64,000 nt of DNA, taken from the NCBI RefSeq assembly GCF_900199545.1, contig NZ_LT962671.1, forward strand, positions 76,802 to 140,801, written 5' to 3'. Made by a program: the position numbers and the translations under genes. Positions 24,942 to 34,050 of this stretch are shown one piece after another. The notes under the pieces are model-generated. The model worked only from the letters and a program-made list of their open reading frames with translations. It searched no databases and had not been told where the DNA came from. Source of the stretch: Raoultibacter massiliensis. GTDB taxonomy: Bacteria > Actinomycetota > Coriobacteriia > Coriobacteriales > Eggerthellaceae. Every line of letters starts with the position of its first letter. Position 1 is the first letter of the stretch.

Positions 24942-27900
24942 TCAATCCTCGGGAGGAATGATGGGCCATTCGTTGCCGGTGAGGTGCCAGGCCGAGAAGT
25001 CGAGCGCGTCGCCATCGACCTCTATCTCCTTGATGCCCGTATCGTGTTTGCCGTTCGACGTGGTCATGTAGTAAAGGCGCTTTCGGTTGGGATCGTCTAT
25101 CTCGAACACGGTGTCGCCGTACTTTTCGCTGTCGCCGCCCATGGCTTCGATGACGGTGGGGTGGAAATCCATATGGCTTACCGGGGCATCCGATATCTCG
25201 AGCGGCTTTCTCTGCCCGGAATCGTTTGCCGGTTTGACGAGCATGATCGGGCTTGTCGTATCTCCTATCATGTCGGGTGTGAGATACCAGTATCCGTGGT
25301 CTGCGGTGACGATGATCGTCGAAGAGTCGTATATGCCGAGCTCTTTCATCTGGTCGATGTATTCGGCGACGATGTTGATGGAGCCGATCGCCTGCTGGGT
25401 GAACGTCGCATTGCCTTCGCCGATATCGATTCCGTTCTCGTCCATGATGTAGGGGTAGTGGGCGCCGGTGAGGTGGATGAACCGAAACGCGCCCGCCGTG
25501 TCGTCGTCGACGAGGCTGAGCTTTCTTTCTTTGAGTTTCTCGTAGTAGGCGGGATCGTTCATCTGATAAAGGGTGTTCGCATCGTCGGTGCCCTCGACGG
25601 TCGATACCATCTTGTTGTTCATCTCGTCGGTGTAGAACCAGAACTGCGGCTTGAGGAGCCAGGGCATGTCGCGGTACAGAGCGCACTTCGCAAGGATTTC
25701 GATCGTTCCCGGGACGTTGACATGTTTGGTGGTCGTGGGGTGCAGGTTGATGGTTTTCGAGGCCATGTCGCGTTCTGAGGGGATGATGAAATCGGCGCCG
25801 ATGGAATCGCTGTATATGCCGATCGAATAGCCGGTGTCGTGTATGTCGTCGATGAAGCGGCCGTTGCCGTACCGATCGGCATAGTAGTCGTCGTAGGTTT
25901 GCCCGACTTGGGGCGTAACGTCGGTGAGCAGGTACGGAACTGCGTAGCGTGTGGGGATCATCGAGCCCGTGGAGTTTTCGAAGAACGTGAAGTCCTCGAA
26001 CGGACGGGTGATTTCCGGCTCTAGCTCGATGACGTTTTTCAAGTCTATGGTGTCGTAGGTGTCGAGCACGAGTACAACGACGTTGTTTTTCGGGGAAAGC
26101 TCGAACAAGCCGTCTTCGGTGCATTCGATCGGGTCGAGTTTCTCTCCGCGGAGGGCCGCCGGGTCGACGAGGAGGCTTGCGACGCCAACCGTCTGCACCG
26201 CGATGAGGGCGATGGCTGCTGCGGCGCCGAGGAAGCGGACTTGACGGCTGAAGCGACGGCTTAAGATAATCAGCCCCGCGATGATCGCTATCCAAACGAG
26301 CGCCGTCGAAAAGGTTACGGCGGTGTAATCGTGCCAGGGGATGGAGGCTCCGTCGGCGGTGGGAAGCCCCTGGTTCATAAGCATGGCTTGCAGGTAGCAT
26401 CCGATGGCGACGGCCGTTACGGAGACGAGCGCGACGGTGAAGGCGCGGCCGCGCAGGATCGACATGAGCAGCGCGCATGCAGCGGCGAGCGCGCCTGCGA
26501 AACCGACCATGTACCATCCGACATCCTCGATGCCCATGATGAGGCTGGCCGAGTTCGAGGCGACGATTTCGAAGGGGGCAACGACGAACAGCGTGTAGAA
26601 GAGGAAGATCGAAGCGAGCAGCGCATACCCGAGACGCGCACGCCAGCGGAGGTGTTCGCGCGAGCCTCGATTTCTTTCGGCTGCAGCCTGTCTGCCGTTG
26701 CCGGAATCCGCGGTGGGCGCCGTATGCTCTTCGTATCCGTTTTCCGAAACGCGCTGGCCGTGTATTACCCGGTGAACGTCGGGTTCGACTTCCTTATGCG
26801 CGTTCTCGTCGATTTTGAGCATTGCGAATATCTTGCGGCGCGTTTTTCGAAACACGACGCCGAGTACGGCGGAAAGGGCAACCGCAACGCCTGCAAGCGC
26901 TTGGATCGTATAGGTCATGACCGAGGGGTCGACGTACGCATAGGCCGGTTGGGTCATGAACGGAAGTGCGAACAGCGTTGCGATTGCCGCCTCGGGCATA
27001 TGGGAGGCTATCGTTCGGGCGGCGTTTTTGGCGGTTGCGCGCCGGTTCGCCTCGCCTGCCGTCCTGTTGTCTTCAAAGCGCTTTGCCGCAGCGCCCCCCT
27101 CGGCGTCGGCCGTGCGGCCTTCGGGAGATTCGCTGCAGCGGCCCTTTGCTTTCTCCTGCTTGTCGATTATGCGGGCAAGCAGGAATTCTCCGGCAACTTC
27201 TGCGCTGTGCCCGATGTTGAACACGGTACGTCGGGTTGTCTCGGCGATCCGATCGTGCCATGCGGACTGGTTGGCAAGCATCTCGGCGATGGCATCGGGA
27301 AGCTTTTCGAGCTCGTTGAGTGAAAGCGAGATGCCGATTTCGTTGCGCAGCGAGATGTCGGTCGGCACTATGTCGATGTCTTTGTAATCGGGGTTTCCTA
27401 TCTTCATGGGCGTATCGATGAAGATGCTCGGCTTGTTGGTGGAGAACGAGAACTCGTGGGCAACCGTCGACCAGTCCGTGATGAGGATGTCTGCGGTGAA
27501 CACCGATTTGTTCGAGGCGAAATCTCCTTCGAACTGAAGCTCCTCGTCGGAGACGTCGGCCCAGCGGGCGAGAATCGACTCCCAGCGAGGCCGATAGCGC
27601 TTCGTGTACTCGGGGTGGGGGCGCACGATGATGCGATACCCTTTGCCGAGCAGCGATCCGATGATCTCATCGATGCACGAATCGGGAATGCACCCCTCTT
27701 GCCACGAGGGGGCGATGATCACGGTGGGGCGACCATGCGCTTCGTCGGGCCGCTCTTCGACGAGCTGCCGGTAGGATTCGATCGTGCGATCGAGAAGATC
27801 GTATCCGTAGGGCACGAGCTCCTTGGCGGGCGTCCCGTACACTTCCTCGGCGCGTCGAAGTTCGTCGATCTGATGCTGACCGGAGCACAGGATGGTGTCG

Positions 27901-29045
27901 TAGCCGTCGTATGCGCCCTTGTTGGGCGTCATGTGGGTGCTCGTCATGTGATGGAACAGGAAGACGTATTCCGTTTCGTCGCATACGTACGAGCGCTTGA
28001 TGTAATAGGTGTCGAGATCTTCGAGGGTGGTTACGACCACGCTCGCATCCATCTTCATCATCAGCGTGATGATGCGCTTGGGCCCGATGTAATAGGGGCG
28101 AATGCGCGGCTGCTTTTCGGCGATGCCGAAAATTTGGTCGTTGGGATCGTTTGTAACGTAATGTATGGAGCAATCCGAGTTTTCGAGAAGCCACTCGATG
28201 ACGCCCTGGAAGTACTTGTAGAATCCGCTGCTTTCCGAATAGAACACGATATGCTTGTTGACCACGTTGAAGAAGCGCTTGTAATCCGCCTTCTCCCGCT
28301 TGGCGAGCGGATTTCTCTGGTACCATTTCCGATCGCTCTTATCGAGCGCTTCAAGCTCTTCGAGCTCCTTCTTGCTTGCTTCGAGGTCTTCGTAGTCGAT
28401 GTGCTTTCTGGGCACGATGATCACGTTGCAGAGGGCCTGGATGGCTATCGACATGAGGTTCGAGCATACCCAGTAAAAGCCCATGCCCGTTGCAACGAAT
28501 ATGCCGAGGACGAACGACAGGCCGATCGATAGGCCGTTCGTGGTGTTTTTCTCCATGCGCGACTGCTCTCGCTGCAGGGGGTTGATGCGGTTTTGCGCAA
28601 AGCCCATGACGATTGCCGAAAGACCCGCTGCGAACGGCATGAACCAGGCGATGCCTCCATCCGTTGCGGGAACCATGCCCAGAAGCTCGGTTCCCGGAGC
28701 CCCGTAATCGGTGATTCCGTGAATGACGTCCACCAAGCCGAACAGGATGAGTATCTGCACGGCGAGCGGCACGAGGCTCAGCAGGGGATGGTAATGGCGT
28801 TCTTTGAACATCTCGTGCTGCTTGTCGCCGATGGTTTCTCTGTCTCCGAAGTACTTTACTTTGATGCGGTTCAGCGCGGGCATAAGCTGAACCATGACGA
28901 TGCTGTTCTTCTGGCACCAGAGCGACATGGGAATCAGGATTATCTTGACGATGACGGTGAAGAGAAGTATGGCGATCCACCAGTTGCCGGTCAGCCGATA
29001 GCATGGCTCCATGATGAAGTTGAGCGCTTGCGCAAGCCATTCCAT
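24942..29045 (-). CDS. Three-part fusion: YidC/Oxa1-like, CDP-glycerol phosphotransferase-like and LtaS/sulfatase-like
   Basis: A single uninterrupted 1367-residue frame. Residues about 1-215 have the five-segment pattern of YidC/Oxa1/Alb3 insertases (LLFTVIVKIILIPMS, QKNSIVMVQLMPALNRIK). Residues about 260-625 are a CDP-glycerol glycerophosphotransferase (TagB/TagF) type domain, with SGQHQ, APSWQEG (445-451), RPHPEY (475-480) and ADILITDWSTVAHEF (518-532). A linker of low complexity (630-680) leads to further membrane segments (about 685-960). The end, about 985-1367, is an alkaline-phosphatase-superfamily domain: VLDTYD (993-998), STGSMIPTRY with a candidate Thr nucleophile, TADHGYW and HMDFHP. 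ATG 29045 has GGGGAGGG upstream. It likely builds or modifies a glycerol-phosphate envelope polymer. Confidence 0.85.
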   Translation of the reverse strand: MEWLAQALNFIMEPCYRLTGNWWIAILLFTVIVKIILIPMSLWCQKNSIVMVQLMPALNRIKVKYFGDRETIGDKQHEMFKERHYHPLLSLVPLAVQILILFGLVDVIHGITDYGAPGTELLGMVPATDGGIAWFMPFAAGLSAIVMGFAQNRINPLQREQSRMEKNTTNGLSIGLSFVLGIFVATGMGFYWVCSNLMSIAIQALCNVIIVPRKHIDYEDLEASKKELEELEALDKSDRKWYQRNPLAKREKADYKRFFNVVNKHIVFYSESSGFYKYFQGVIEWLLENSDCSIHYVTNDPNDQIFGIAEKQPRIRPYYIGPKRIITLMMKMDASVVVTTLEDLDTYYIKRSYVCDETEYVFLFHHMTSTHMTPNKGAYDGYDTILCSGQHQIDELRRAEEVYGTPAKELVPYGYDLLDRTIESYRQLVEERPDEAHGRPTVIIAPSWQEGCIPDSCIDEIIGSLLGKGYRIIVRPHPEYTKRYRPRWESILARWADVSDEELQFEGDFASNKSVFTADILITDWSTVAHEFSFSTNKPSIFIDTPMKIGNPDYKDIDIVPTDISLRNEIGISLSLNELEKLPDAIAEMLANQSAWHDRIAETTRRTVFNIGHSAEVAGEFLLARIIDKQEKAKGRCSESPEGRTADAEGGAAAKRFEDNRTAGEANRRATAKNAARTIASHMPEAAIATLFALPFMTQPAYAYVDPSVMTYTIQALAGVAVALSAVLGVVFRKTRRKIFAMLKIDENAHKEVEPDVHRVIHGQRVSENGYEEHTAPTADSGNGRQAAAERNRGSREHLRWRARLGYALLASIFLFYTLFVVAPFEIVASNSASLIMGIEDVGWYMVGFAGALAAACALLMSILRGRAFTVALVSVTAVAIGCYLQAMLMNQGLPTADGASIPWHDYTAVTFSTALVWIAIIAGLIILSRRFSRQVRFLGAAAAIALIAVQTVGVASLLVDPAALRGEKLDPIECTEDGLFELSPKNNVVVLVLDTYDTIDLKNVIELEPEITRPFEDFTFFENSTGSMIPTRYAVPYLLTDVTPQVGQTYDDYYADRYGNGRFIDDIHDTGYSIGIYSDSIGADFIIPSERDMASKTINLHPTTTKHVNVPGTIEILAKCALYRDMPWLLKPQFWFYTDEMNNKMVSTVEGTDDANTLYQMNDPAYYEKLKERKLSLVDDDTAGAFRFIHLTGAHYPYIMDENGIDIGEGNATFTQQAIGSINIVAEYIDQMKELGIYDSSTIIVTADHGYWYLTPDMIGDTTSPIMLVKPANDSGQRKPLEISDAPVSHMDFHPTVIEAMGGDSEKYGDTVFEIDDPNRKRLYYMTTSNGKHDTGIKEIEVDGDALDFSAWHLTGNEWPIIPPED

Positions 29046-29444
29046 TGTGAGAAAACCCTCCCCTAGATGAGCGAGCGGCGCATCTCGCTTCGCGAGCGCG
29101 ACCGCTGCCGAAAAGCAGTCGAAGAACAATGATAAACCCAACCGCTCCAATCGAGAAGGTTAAATATGGAAGCGGAGTGATCAGGAAATCGAGTCCGTCG
29201 GGGTTTTCGGCGAACAGGGTCCGGTTGCGCCGATGCGGCTCTTTGCGCGCTTGCGGGCGGCAACGGGAAGTTGCCCTCCCGTCAATGCCTATTTGACGGG
29301 AGGGACCCTTGCGGCGTGATACGCTCGAAAAGCAAAAACACGTGTTGATTTTCAGTGCAGCCCTAGGGAAAAACTCAGTAGAGGGATCAGGCAGCCGGAA
29401 GCGGTTGTCCTAGCTGGCTTCGGCCAGGGGGATAGGAGAAGAGC
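29046..29444. other. Divergent intergenic region with a long inverted repeat
   Basis: About 400 bp between divergent genes. It holds a 12-bp inverted repeat (CCCTCCCGTCAA 29274-29285 with TTGACGGGAGGG 29293-29304) with a 7-nt centre and no T-run, more like an operator than a terminator. A CCCTAGGG palindrome lies near 29371. A GGAGAAG site precedes the flavoprotein start. Confidence 0.4.
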
Positions 29445-31289
29445 ATGGAATCACCGTTCAACACAGCAAAGAGCAAAGCGGCGTCGGGAGCGTTTTCGCG
29501 CAGAAGCTTCATCAAAGGCGGCCTTGTGGCAAGCGCCGCTGCATTCGGCGGCGCTGCGCTTGCGGGATGCGCGGCGCCTGCCGCATCGGAACCGAAAGGA
29601 TCTGCGGGCGATGCGGGGGTGCCGACCGACGAGATCACCGCACGCCTCGCGGAGCGGGTCAAGGGAGCCGATCTCCCCGACGCCGCCCCCATCATGCCGG
29701 CCGACCCCCCTGAGACGTGGGACGATGAGGCCGATGTCGTAGTCGTCGGCGTCGGCGGCGGCGGTCTTGTGGCCGTGGCTTACCTGGCTCAAAAGGGATT
29801 GAAGGTCATCGGCATCGAGAAGGAAGGCATAGTCGGCGGCGCAAGCCGGCACGCCTGCACGTTCGCCAACGTGTTCGGCGGCTCGAAGGACCAAAACGAA
29901 CTGGAGTTTTCGGTTCCTTCGTTCCCACCCGACGTTCATGCGTTCATGCGTTTGTACGAACAGGACAATTCTTACTCGATTGACGAGAAGTATTTGAAGA
30001 ACATGCTCGAGATGTCTGGTCCCGCATGCGACTGGATCATGGAGCAGGATGGCGTCGATATGGTCTGCCTCGGTCCCATCTGGCACGATCGGGCGGTTCA
30101 CGAAGGAACCCAGAATGTTGTTTTGGGTATGGACAATCCCACTAACGCCATGGAGCAGGTTGCGCTGGATGCGGGTGCAGACATTCGCCTGTCGACGAAA
30201 TGCGCAAAGCTCGTTTCCGATGGCGAGCGCGTGCTCGGCGTTGTTGCCGAATCGGGCGGCAAGGAAAGCTACATCAAGGCTGCCAAGGGCGTGATCCTCT
30301 CCGCGGGCGGCTTCGGCATGAACCGCGATCTCATCAAGGCGTATCTGCCGAGCGCTTATGAGGGCACGGTGCAGGGCGGCCCCATGCCCTCGCACACCGG
30401 CGAGGTATTCCGCATGGGTCTCGGGCTCGGAGCCGATTTTTCGGGGTACGATTCGTGGAGTTGCTGGGAGGGCGCCATCGACGAGGAGACGGCGGGCGGC
30501 GACGGCCAATTCTGGCACTATTTCTGGCACGGCGAGCGCCAGCTGTTCCATAATCCTTGGCTCATCATTGACAAACGCGGTAATCGGCAACCGTATTTCG
30601 CTCAGACCCAGGAGCTCTTTGCGAACCCCGGTGGCCAGATGGGCGATTTGAGCAATTGCGCCGCATGGATGTCGGCGGTGGGGCACAAGGTGTACTCCAT
30701 CTGCGATTCGAACTTCCCAACGAACATCTTCGAGAACAACGTGCTTTTGCCGACGCAGTCCGATCGCAATCGCATCCCGCTGACCGATCCGGATGTCCTT
30801 ATCGACAACGGCGGCCTTGTCTCGGCTGATTGGCTTTCGGAGGTCGAAGATGCCGTCGCTCGCGGCGCCGTCAAAAAAGCCGATACGCTTGAAGAACTTG
30901 CGGAGATGCTGACGCTCGACCCCGAAGTTCTGAAGAGCGCCGTGAAGGAGTACAACGAGCTGTGCGAGAAGGGCGTCGATGAGGAGATGTCGACTCCGTA
31001 CGATCCGACTTGGCTTCATCCCGTACAGGATCCGCCGTTTTACGGAGCCATCGTCGGAGGTCAGATGGCGAAGACCATGTGCGGATTGCGAACCGATGAA
31101 AACCTTCAGGTCATGAAGGAAGACGGGACCCTTATTCCCGGCCTGTACGCCAATGCGACCACAGCAGGCGGTCTTTCGGGTGAGGCGAACTACGGGTGCT
31201 TCTGGAATTCCACCGTGTTCGGCGGCGTGGGCACGAGCTGGATTACCGGCTGGATTGCCGCCCAATGCCTCATCGACAACGAAGGCTGA
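29445..31289 (+). CDS. Tat-exported FAD-dependent fumarate-reductase-like flavoprotein
   Basis: A 614-residue exported flavoprotein. The signal has FSRRSFIKG at about residues 17-25 and a lipobox-like AGCAAP. The FAD-binding motif is VVVVGVGGGGLVAV, where the usual third Gly pattern GxGxxG becomes GVGGGG. The C-terminal FAD loop reads TTAGGLSGEANYGCFWNSTVFGG (interrupted here), a version different from the other two copies in this window, so it probably acts on a different substrate. No haem is bound by sequence. It is monocistronic: a strong terminator follows, then a convergent LysR gene. Confidence 0.84.
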   Translation: MESPFNTAKSKAASGAFSRRSFIKGGLVASAAAFGGAALAGCAAPAASEPKGSAGDAGVPTDEITARLAERVKGADLPDAAPIMPADPPETWDDEADVVVVGVGGGGLVAVAYLAQKGLKVIGIEKEGIVGGASRHACTFANVFGGSKDQNELEFSVPSFPPDVHAFMRLYEQDNSYSIDEKYLKNMLEMSGPACDWIMEQDGVDMVCLGPIWHDRAVHEGTQNVVLGMDNPTNAMEQVALDAGADIRLSTKCAKLVSDGERVLGVVAESGGKESYIKAAKGVILSAGGFGMNRDLIKAYLPSAYEGTVQGGPMPSHTGEVFRMGLGLGADFSGYDSWSCWEGAIDEETAGGDGQFWHYFWHGERQLFHNPWLIIDKRGNRQPYFAQTQELFANPGGQMGDLSNCAAWMSAVGHKVYSICDSNFPTNIFENNVLLPTQSDRNRIPLTDPDVLIDNGGLVSADWLSEVEDAVARGAVKKADTLEELAEMLTLDPEVLKSAVKEYNELCEKGVDEEMSTPYDPTWLHPVQDPPFYGAIVGGQMAKTMCGLRTDENLQVMKEDGTLIPGLYANATTAGGLSGEANYGCFWNSTVFGGVGTSWITGWIAAQCLIDNEG

Positions 31290-31334
31290 CGTCTCGGGGC
31301 TTTAGCGCCGATAGCCGTTTCAGGTTCTTTCAGG

Positions 31335-31370
31335 ACGGGGGTCGCCTTGCAGCAGGGCGGCTCCCGTTTT
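31335..31370. terminator. Bidirectional terminator
   Basis: A 12-bp stem (ACGGGGGTCGCC with GGCGGCTCCCGT, two G-T pairs) with a 9-nt loop, followed by TTTTCGTTT. It sits between the convergent flavoprotein and LysR genes. Confidence 0.75.
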
Positions 31371-31380
31371 CGTTTGCGCA

Positions 31381-32286
31381 CTATCGGCGAACGCCGTTTC
31401 TGATGAAGGTGACAAGCCTTTGGACGTACGGCTTCTCGTTTGCCTCGCTGTAGGCGAGGCAAAGGGGGAGATCGATCTTATCTTCCGGATGGAAAGGCAT
31501 GAACCGCGATTCAGGGTAGGCCGTTTCCATCGAGGGATCGAAGGGCTGCAGGTGAATGCCGCCTTCGCCGCAAAATCGGTTGATCGCATCGTCGTTGAGG
31601 GGCACTTCTTGGAACAGCGGGTCGAAGCCGCGCTCGCGGCAGCGGGAGATGAAGCAGTGGATGAAGTGGTCGAAATCGAAAGGGCTTCGAATGGGCGTCC
31701 CGCGCAGGTTCTCTATGCGCAGGGACGCTTTGTCGCAGATGGGATTGGTTTTGAGCGTGATGGCCCGCGTCTCGACCATGGAGACGGGCACGAGCTTGAT
31801 GCCCTTGCGCTCGTATTCGCCTTGAACGAATCCGAGGTCTATCGCGCCTTCTTCGAGTGCGTTGAGTATTGCGGTGTCGGAGAGCTTGTAGGTTGAAAGG
31901 GTGCAGCCGGGCGTTCTGGTCTGGAATTCGCGCAGCAGCCGAACGGCGTCAAGGCTTTCGTTGAAGAAAAGAAAATCAAGGGGAAACGATTTGAACGCGA
32001 CCGAGATCACCGTGCGGTCGGTTGCCCCTGTTTTGCGCGCATCGATGAACAGGTCTATCTCATCGAGTTCGCGCAGCATCGCATCGGCGTGTCGGAGGAT
32101 CTCCTTTCCCTCTTCGGTTGGGCTCATCTTATCGTCGCGATCGAATATATCGAACCCGAGCTCCTGTTCGAGCGATATGATCGCCTTCGAGATGGCTTGC
32201 TTGGATACATAGAGATCTTCCGACGCCTTTGCAACGCTGCCGCACCGGGCAACCGATGCGATGTATTTCAGCTGATGCAGCTCCAT
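31381..32286 (-). CDS. LysR-family transcriptional regulator
   Basis: A 301-residue regulator. The N-terminal winged helix is at residues 1-60 (MELHQLKYIASVARCGSVAKAS and VSKQAISKAIISLEQELG are the LysR signatures). The rest is the periplasmic-binding-protein-like effector domain. It is convergent with a Tat flavoprotein and lies next to a membrane LuxR gene on the same strand, so it may respond to the same compounds. Its own target is unclear. Confidence 0.87.
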   Translation of the reverse strand: MELHQLKYIASVARCGSVAKASEDLYVSKQAISKAIISLEQELGFDIFDRDDKMSPTEEGKEILRHADAMLRELDEIDLFIDARKTGATDRTVISVAFKSFPLDFLFFNESLDAVRLLREFQTRTPGCTLSTYKLSDTAILNALEEGAIDLGFVQGEYERKGIKLVPVSMVETRAITLKTNPICDKASLRIENLRGTPIRSPFDFDHFIHCFISRCRERGFDPLFQEVPLNDDAINRFCGEGGIHLQPFDPSMETAYPESRFMPFHPEDKIDLPLCLAYSEANEKPYVQRLVTFIRNGVRR

Positions 32287-32339
32287 TCGACGTTCCTCCC
32301 GTGTTCTTTTGCCGATGCGGCCGTGCCCTCGATGCCGCC

Positions 32340-33887
32340 CTATTCGCCTGGCGCCTCTTTGCCGCCGTGCGCTTTCAGCTTGATGAAGAGCTCTTCGCGA
32401 GTGGCCACGTTGGTTTTAAGGTAGATTTTCGAAATGTGCGTTTTTACGGTGCTCTGCGAAATATGCAGCTCCTGGGAGATGAGGCGGATCGTGTACCCGT
32501 CCATGAGCAGCGCGAATACCTCGGCTTCTCGGGTTGAGAAGCTTGCCTGCGCAATCACGTCGTCCCAATCGGCTTCGACGCGGCCGGCTTGCCGCTGCTC
32601 GCCTTGTGCCGGGAGCTCGGCGATGCCGACGGCGAACAGGAGCTCGAGATCGCGCGGAGTGAACACGGTGAACAGCAGGATGATGGCCACGAGGTCGATG
32701 ACGAGCGTCAGGTAGTACATGTGCTCGGTTCCCGCGAACAGGACGTTGTTGACGAGCGCATGCCCGAAAAATCCGCCAAGACATACGGGGAACCCGCAGA
32801 TCAATCCATATGTTTGGGCGGTCGATGTGTGGAGGCGCCGTACAAGCAGGGCGCTGATGGCGAATACGATGGCGTCGAGCATGTTTCTCAGCGATCCGCT
32901 GATCCACGAGAATGCGGGAGAATGGTAGGAGCCAAGCGTCGTGGCGATGAAGAGAACGAGGATTACCGCCATGGCGGCATAGAACCCTTTGGTGAGCGCG
33001 GTGAGCTCTTGCTTGGGCGGCGCCACCACGATGAGAACGAACAGGAGGCTCAAGAGCAGCGTGCCGAAATTGATAAGCTGAAACGATGCCAGCGAAGCAT
33101 CGAGGTCGGATGCGGCAAGTCCCTCCTGCTTGGTGAGCACGGCGATGAAGAACACCACGAAGCACACCATGGAGAGCTTGAGGACGCTTTTCTTCGAAAT
33201 GCCCAGGGCGCTGAACTCGTCGGTTGTTCGCGAGAAGAAGCTTTCGGTTCCGGTTGGCGATGCTTCGGCGCAATCGCTTCGAGTGCCGATCGGCGCGGAT
33301 TCCCCCTTCCGCGTTTCGGCGCTCGGGCAGTTTATCCGGCAGAGGAAAAGCGCGATGACGACAGGGGTTGCGGCAAGGGAGGCGAGGGAGAGCGCTGGCG
33401 GCAACGACGAGGTGACGAAGTAATAGGCGATGCCGACGATTTTAGACAAGCCGACCGATACGAACAGATCCTTCGCCTTCAAATTGATGTAGGCGTTGGC
33501 GCACGACATCATAAACCACGCCGCCCCGATGCCCGCGAGCCCCGCTCCGATCCACGTGAACTCGGCGGGAATCCATCCGGCGCCGATTGCGGCGCTTGCG
33601 GCGATGCTGCCCGATAGAGAGCATGCGGCCGCAGCGAACGCCCCTGGGCGCCCGAAGGAGGCGTCGGCCTTGCGATAGAAGAGCACGCCGAGCAGAATTG
33701 CGGCGGTCATGAAAAGCGAGAACCAGAACAGGTAAGCTTCGAGCCCGGCCGAGCTGCCCGAAGATTCCGGGGGGAAGAGCACGAACGAGGACGTCTGGAC
33801 GTCAAGCCATCCCCAAATGAGCCCCAGGGAGAGAAATCCCATGGTGGGCCAGCGCGTTTCCGCGCATGTGAGTATCCTGTTCAGCAT
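32340..33887 (-). CDS. Membrane LuxR-family regulator
   Basis: A 515-residue protein with about twelve hydrophobic segments in residues 15-420 and a C-terminal LuxR DNA-binding domain (FSTREAEVFALLMDGYTIRLISQEL, then HISQSTVKTHISKIYLKTNV). ATG 33887 is chosen over TTG 33893 because AGGGGAG lies 7 nt upstream. It is downstream, on the same strand, of a Tat flavoprotein (about 160 bp apart), so the pair may form a transcript and a sensor for it. Confidence 0.87.
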   Translation of the reverse strand: MLNRILTCAETRWPTMGFLSLGLIWGWLDVQTSSFVLFPPESSGSSAGLEAYLFWFSLFMTAAILLGVLFYRKADASFGRPGAFAAAACSLSGSIAASAAIGAGWIPAEFTWIGAGLAGIGAAWFMMSCANAYINLKAKDLFVSVGLSKIVGIAYYFVTSSLPPALSLASLAATPVVIALFLCRINCPSAETRKGESAPIGTRSDCAEASPTGTESFFSRTTDEFSALGISKKSVLKLSMVCFVVFFIAVLTKQEGLAASDLDASLASFQLINFGTLLLSLLFVLIVVAPPKQELTALTKGFYAAMAVILVLFIATTLGSYHSPAFSWISGSLRNMLDAIVFAISALLVRRLHTSTAQTYGLICGFPVCLGGFFGHALVNNVLFAGTEHMYYLTLVIDLVAIILLFTVFTPRDLELLFAVGIAELPAQGEQRQAGRVEADWDDVIAQASFSTREAEVFALLMDGYTIRLISQELHISQSTVKTHISKIYLKTNVATREELFIKLKAHGGKEAPGE

Positions 33888-34050
33888 TGACAATCTCCCC
33901 TGGCACAGCTAGCTGCCACCATCCCGTATCCATGCATTATACCGTCTTTGCGCGCCGATCCCCCGAGCAAGCGGCGTATCGGCGCGCTGTGCACGGGGGA
34001 TCGGTAGGAACGTACTTTGCCTACGGGCGACCGTCTGCGTGCGGCCTGCG

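Noticed and set aside
24862..26517. Minus-strand frame next to the fusion protein
   Set aside because: It is an out-of-frame copy of the fusion gene's 3' part; the Arg/His-rich composition and lack of a start site argue against it.
29451..31265. 604-residue minus-strand frame opposite the flavoprotein
   Set aside because: Shadow of the plus-strand gene, which has a Tat signal and FAD motifs.
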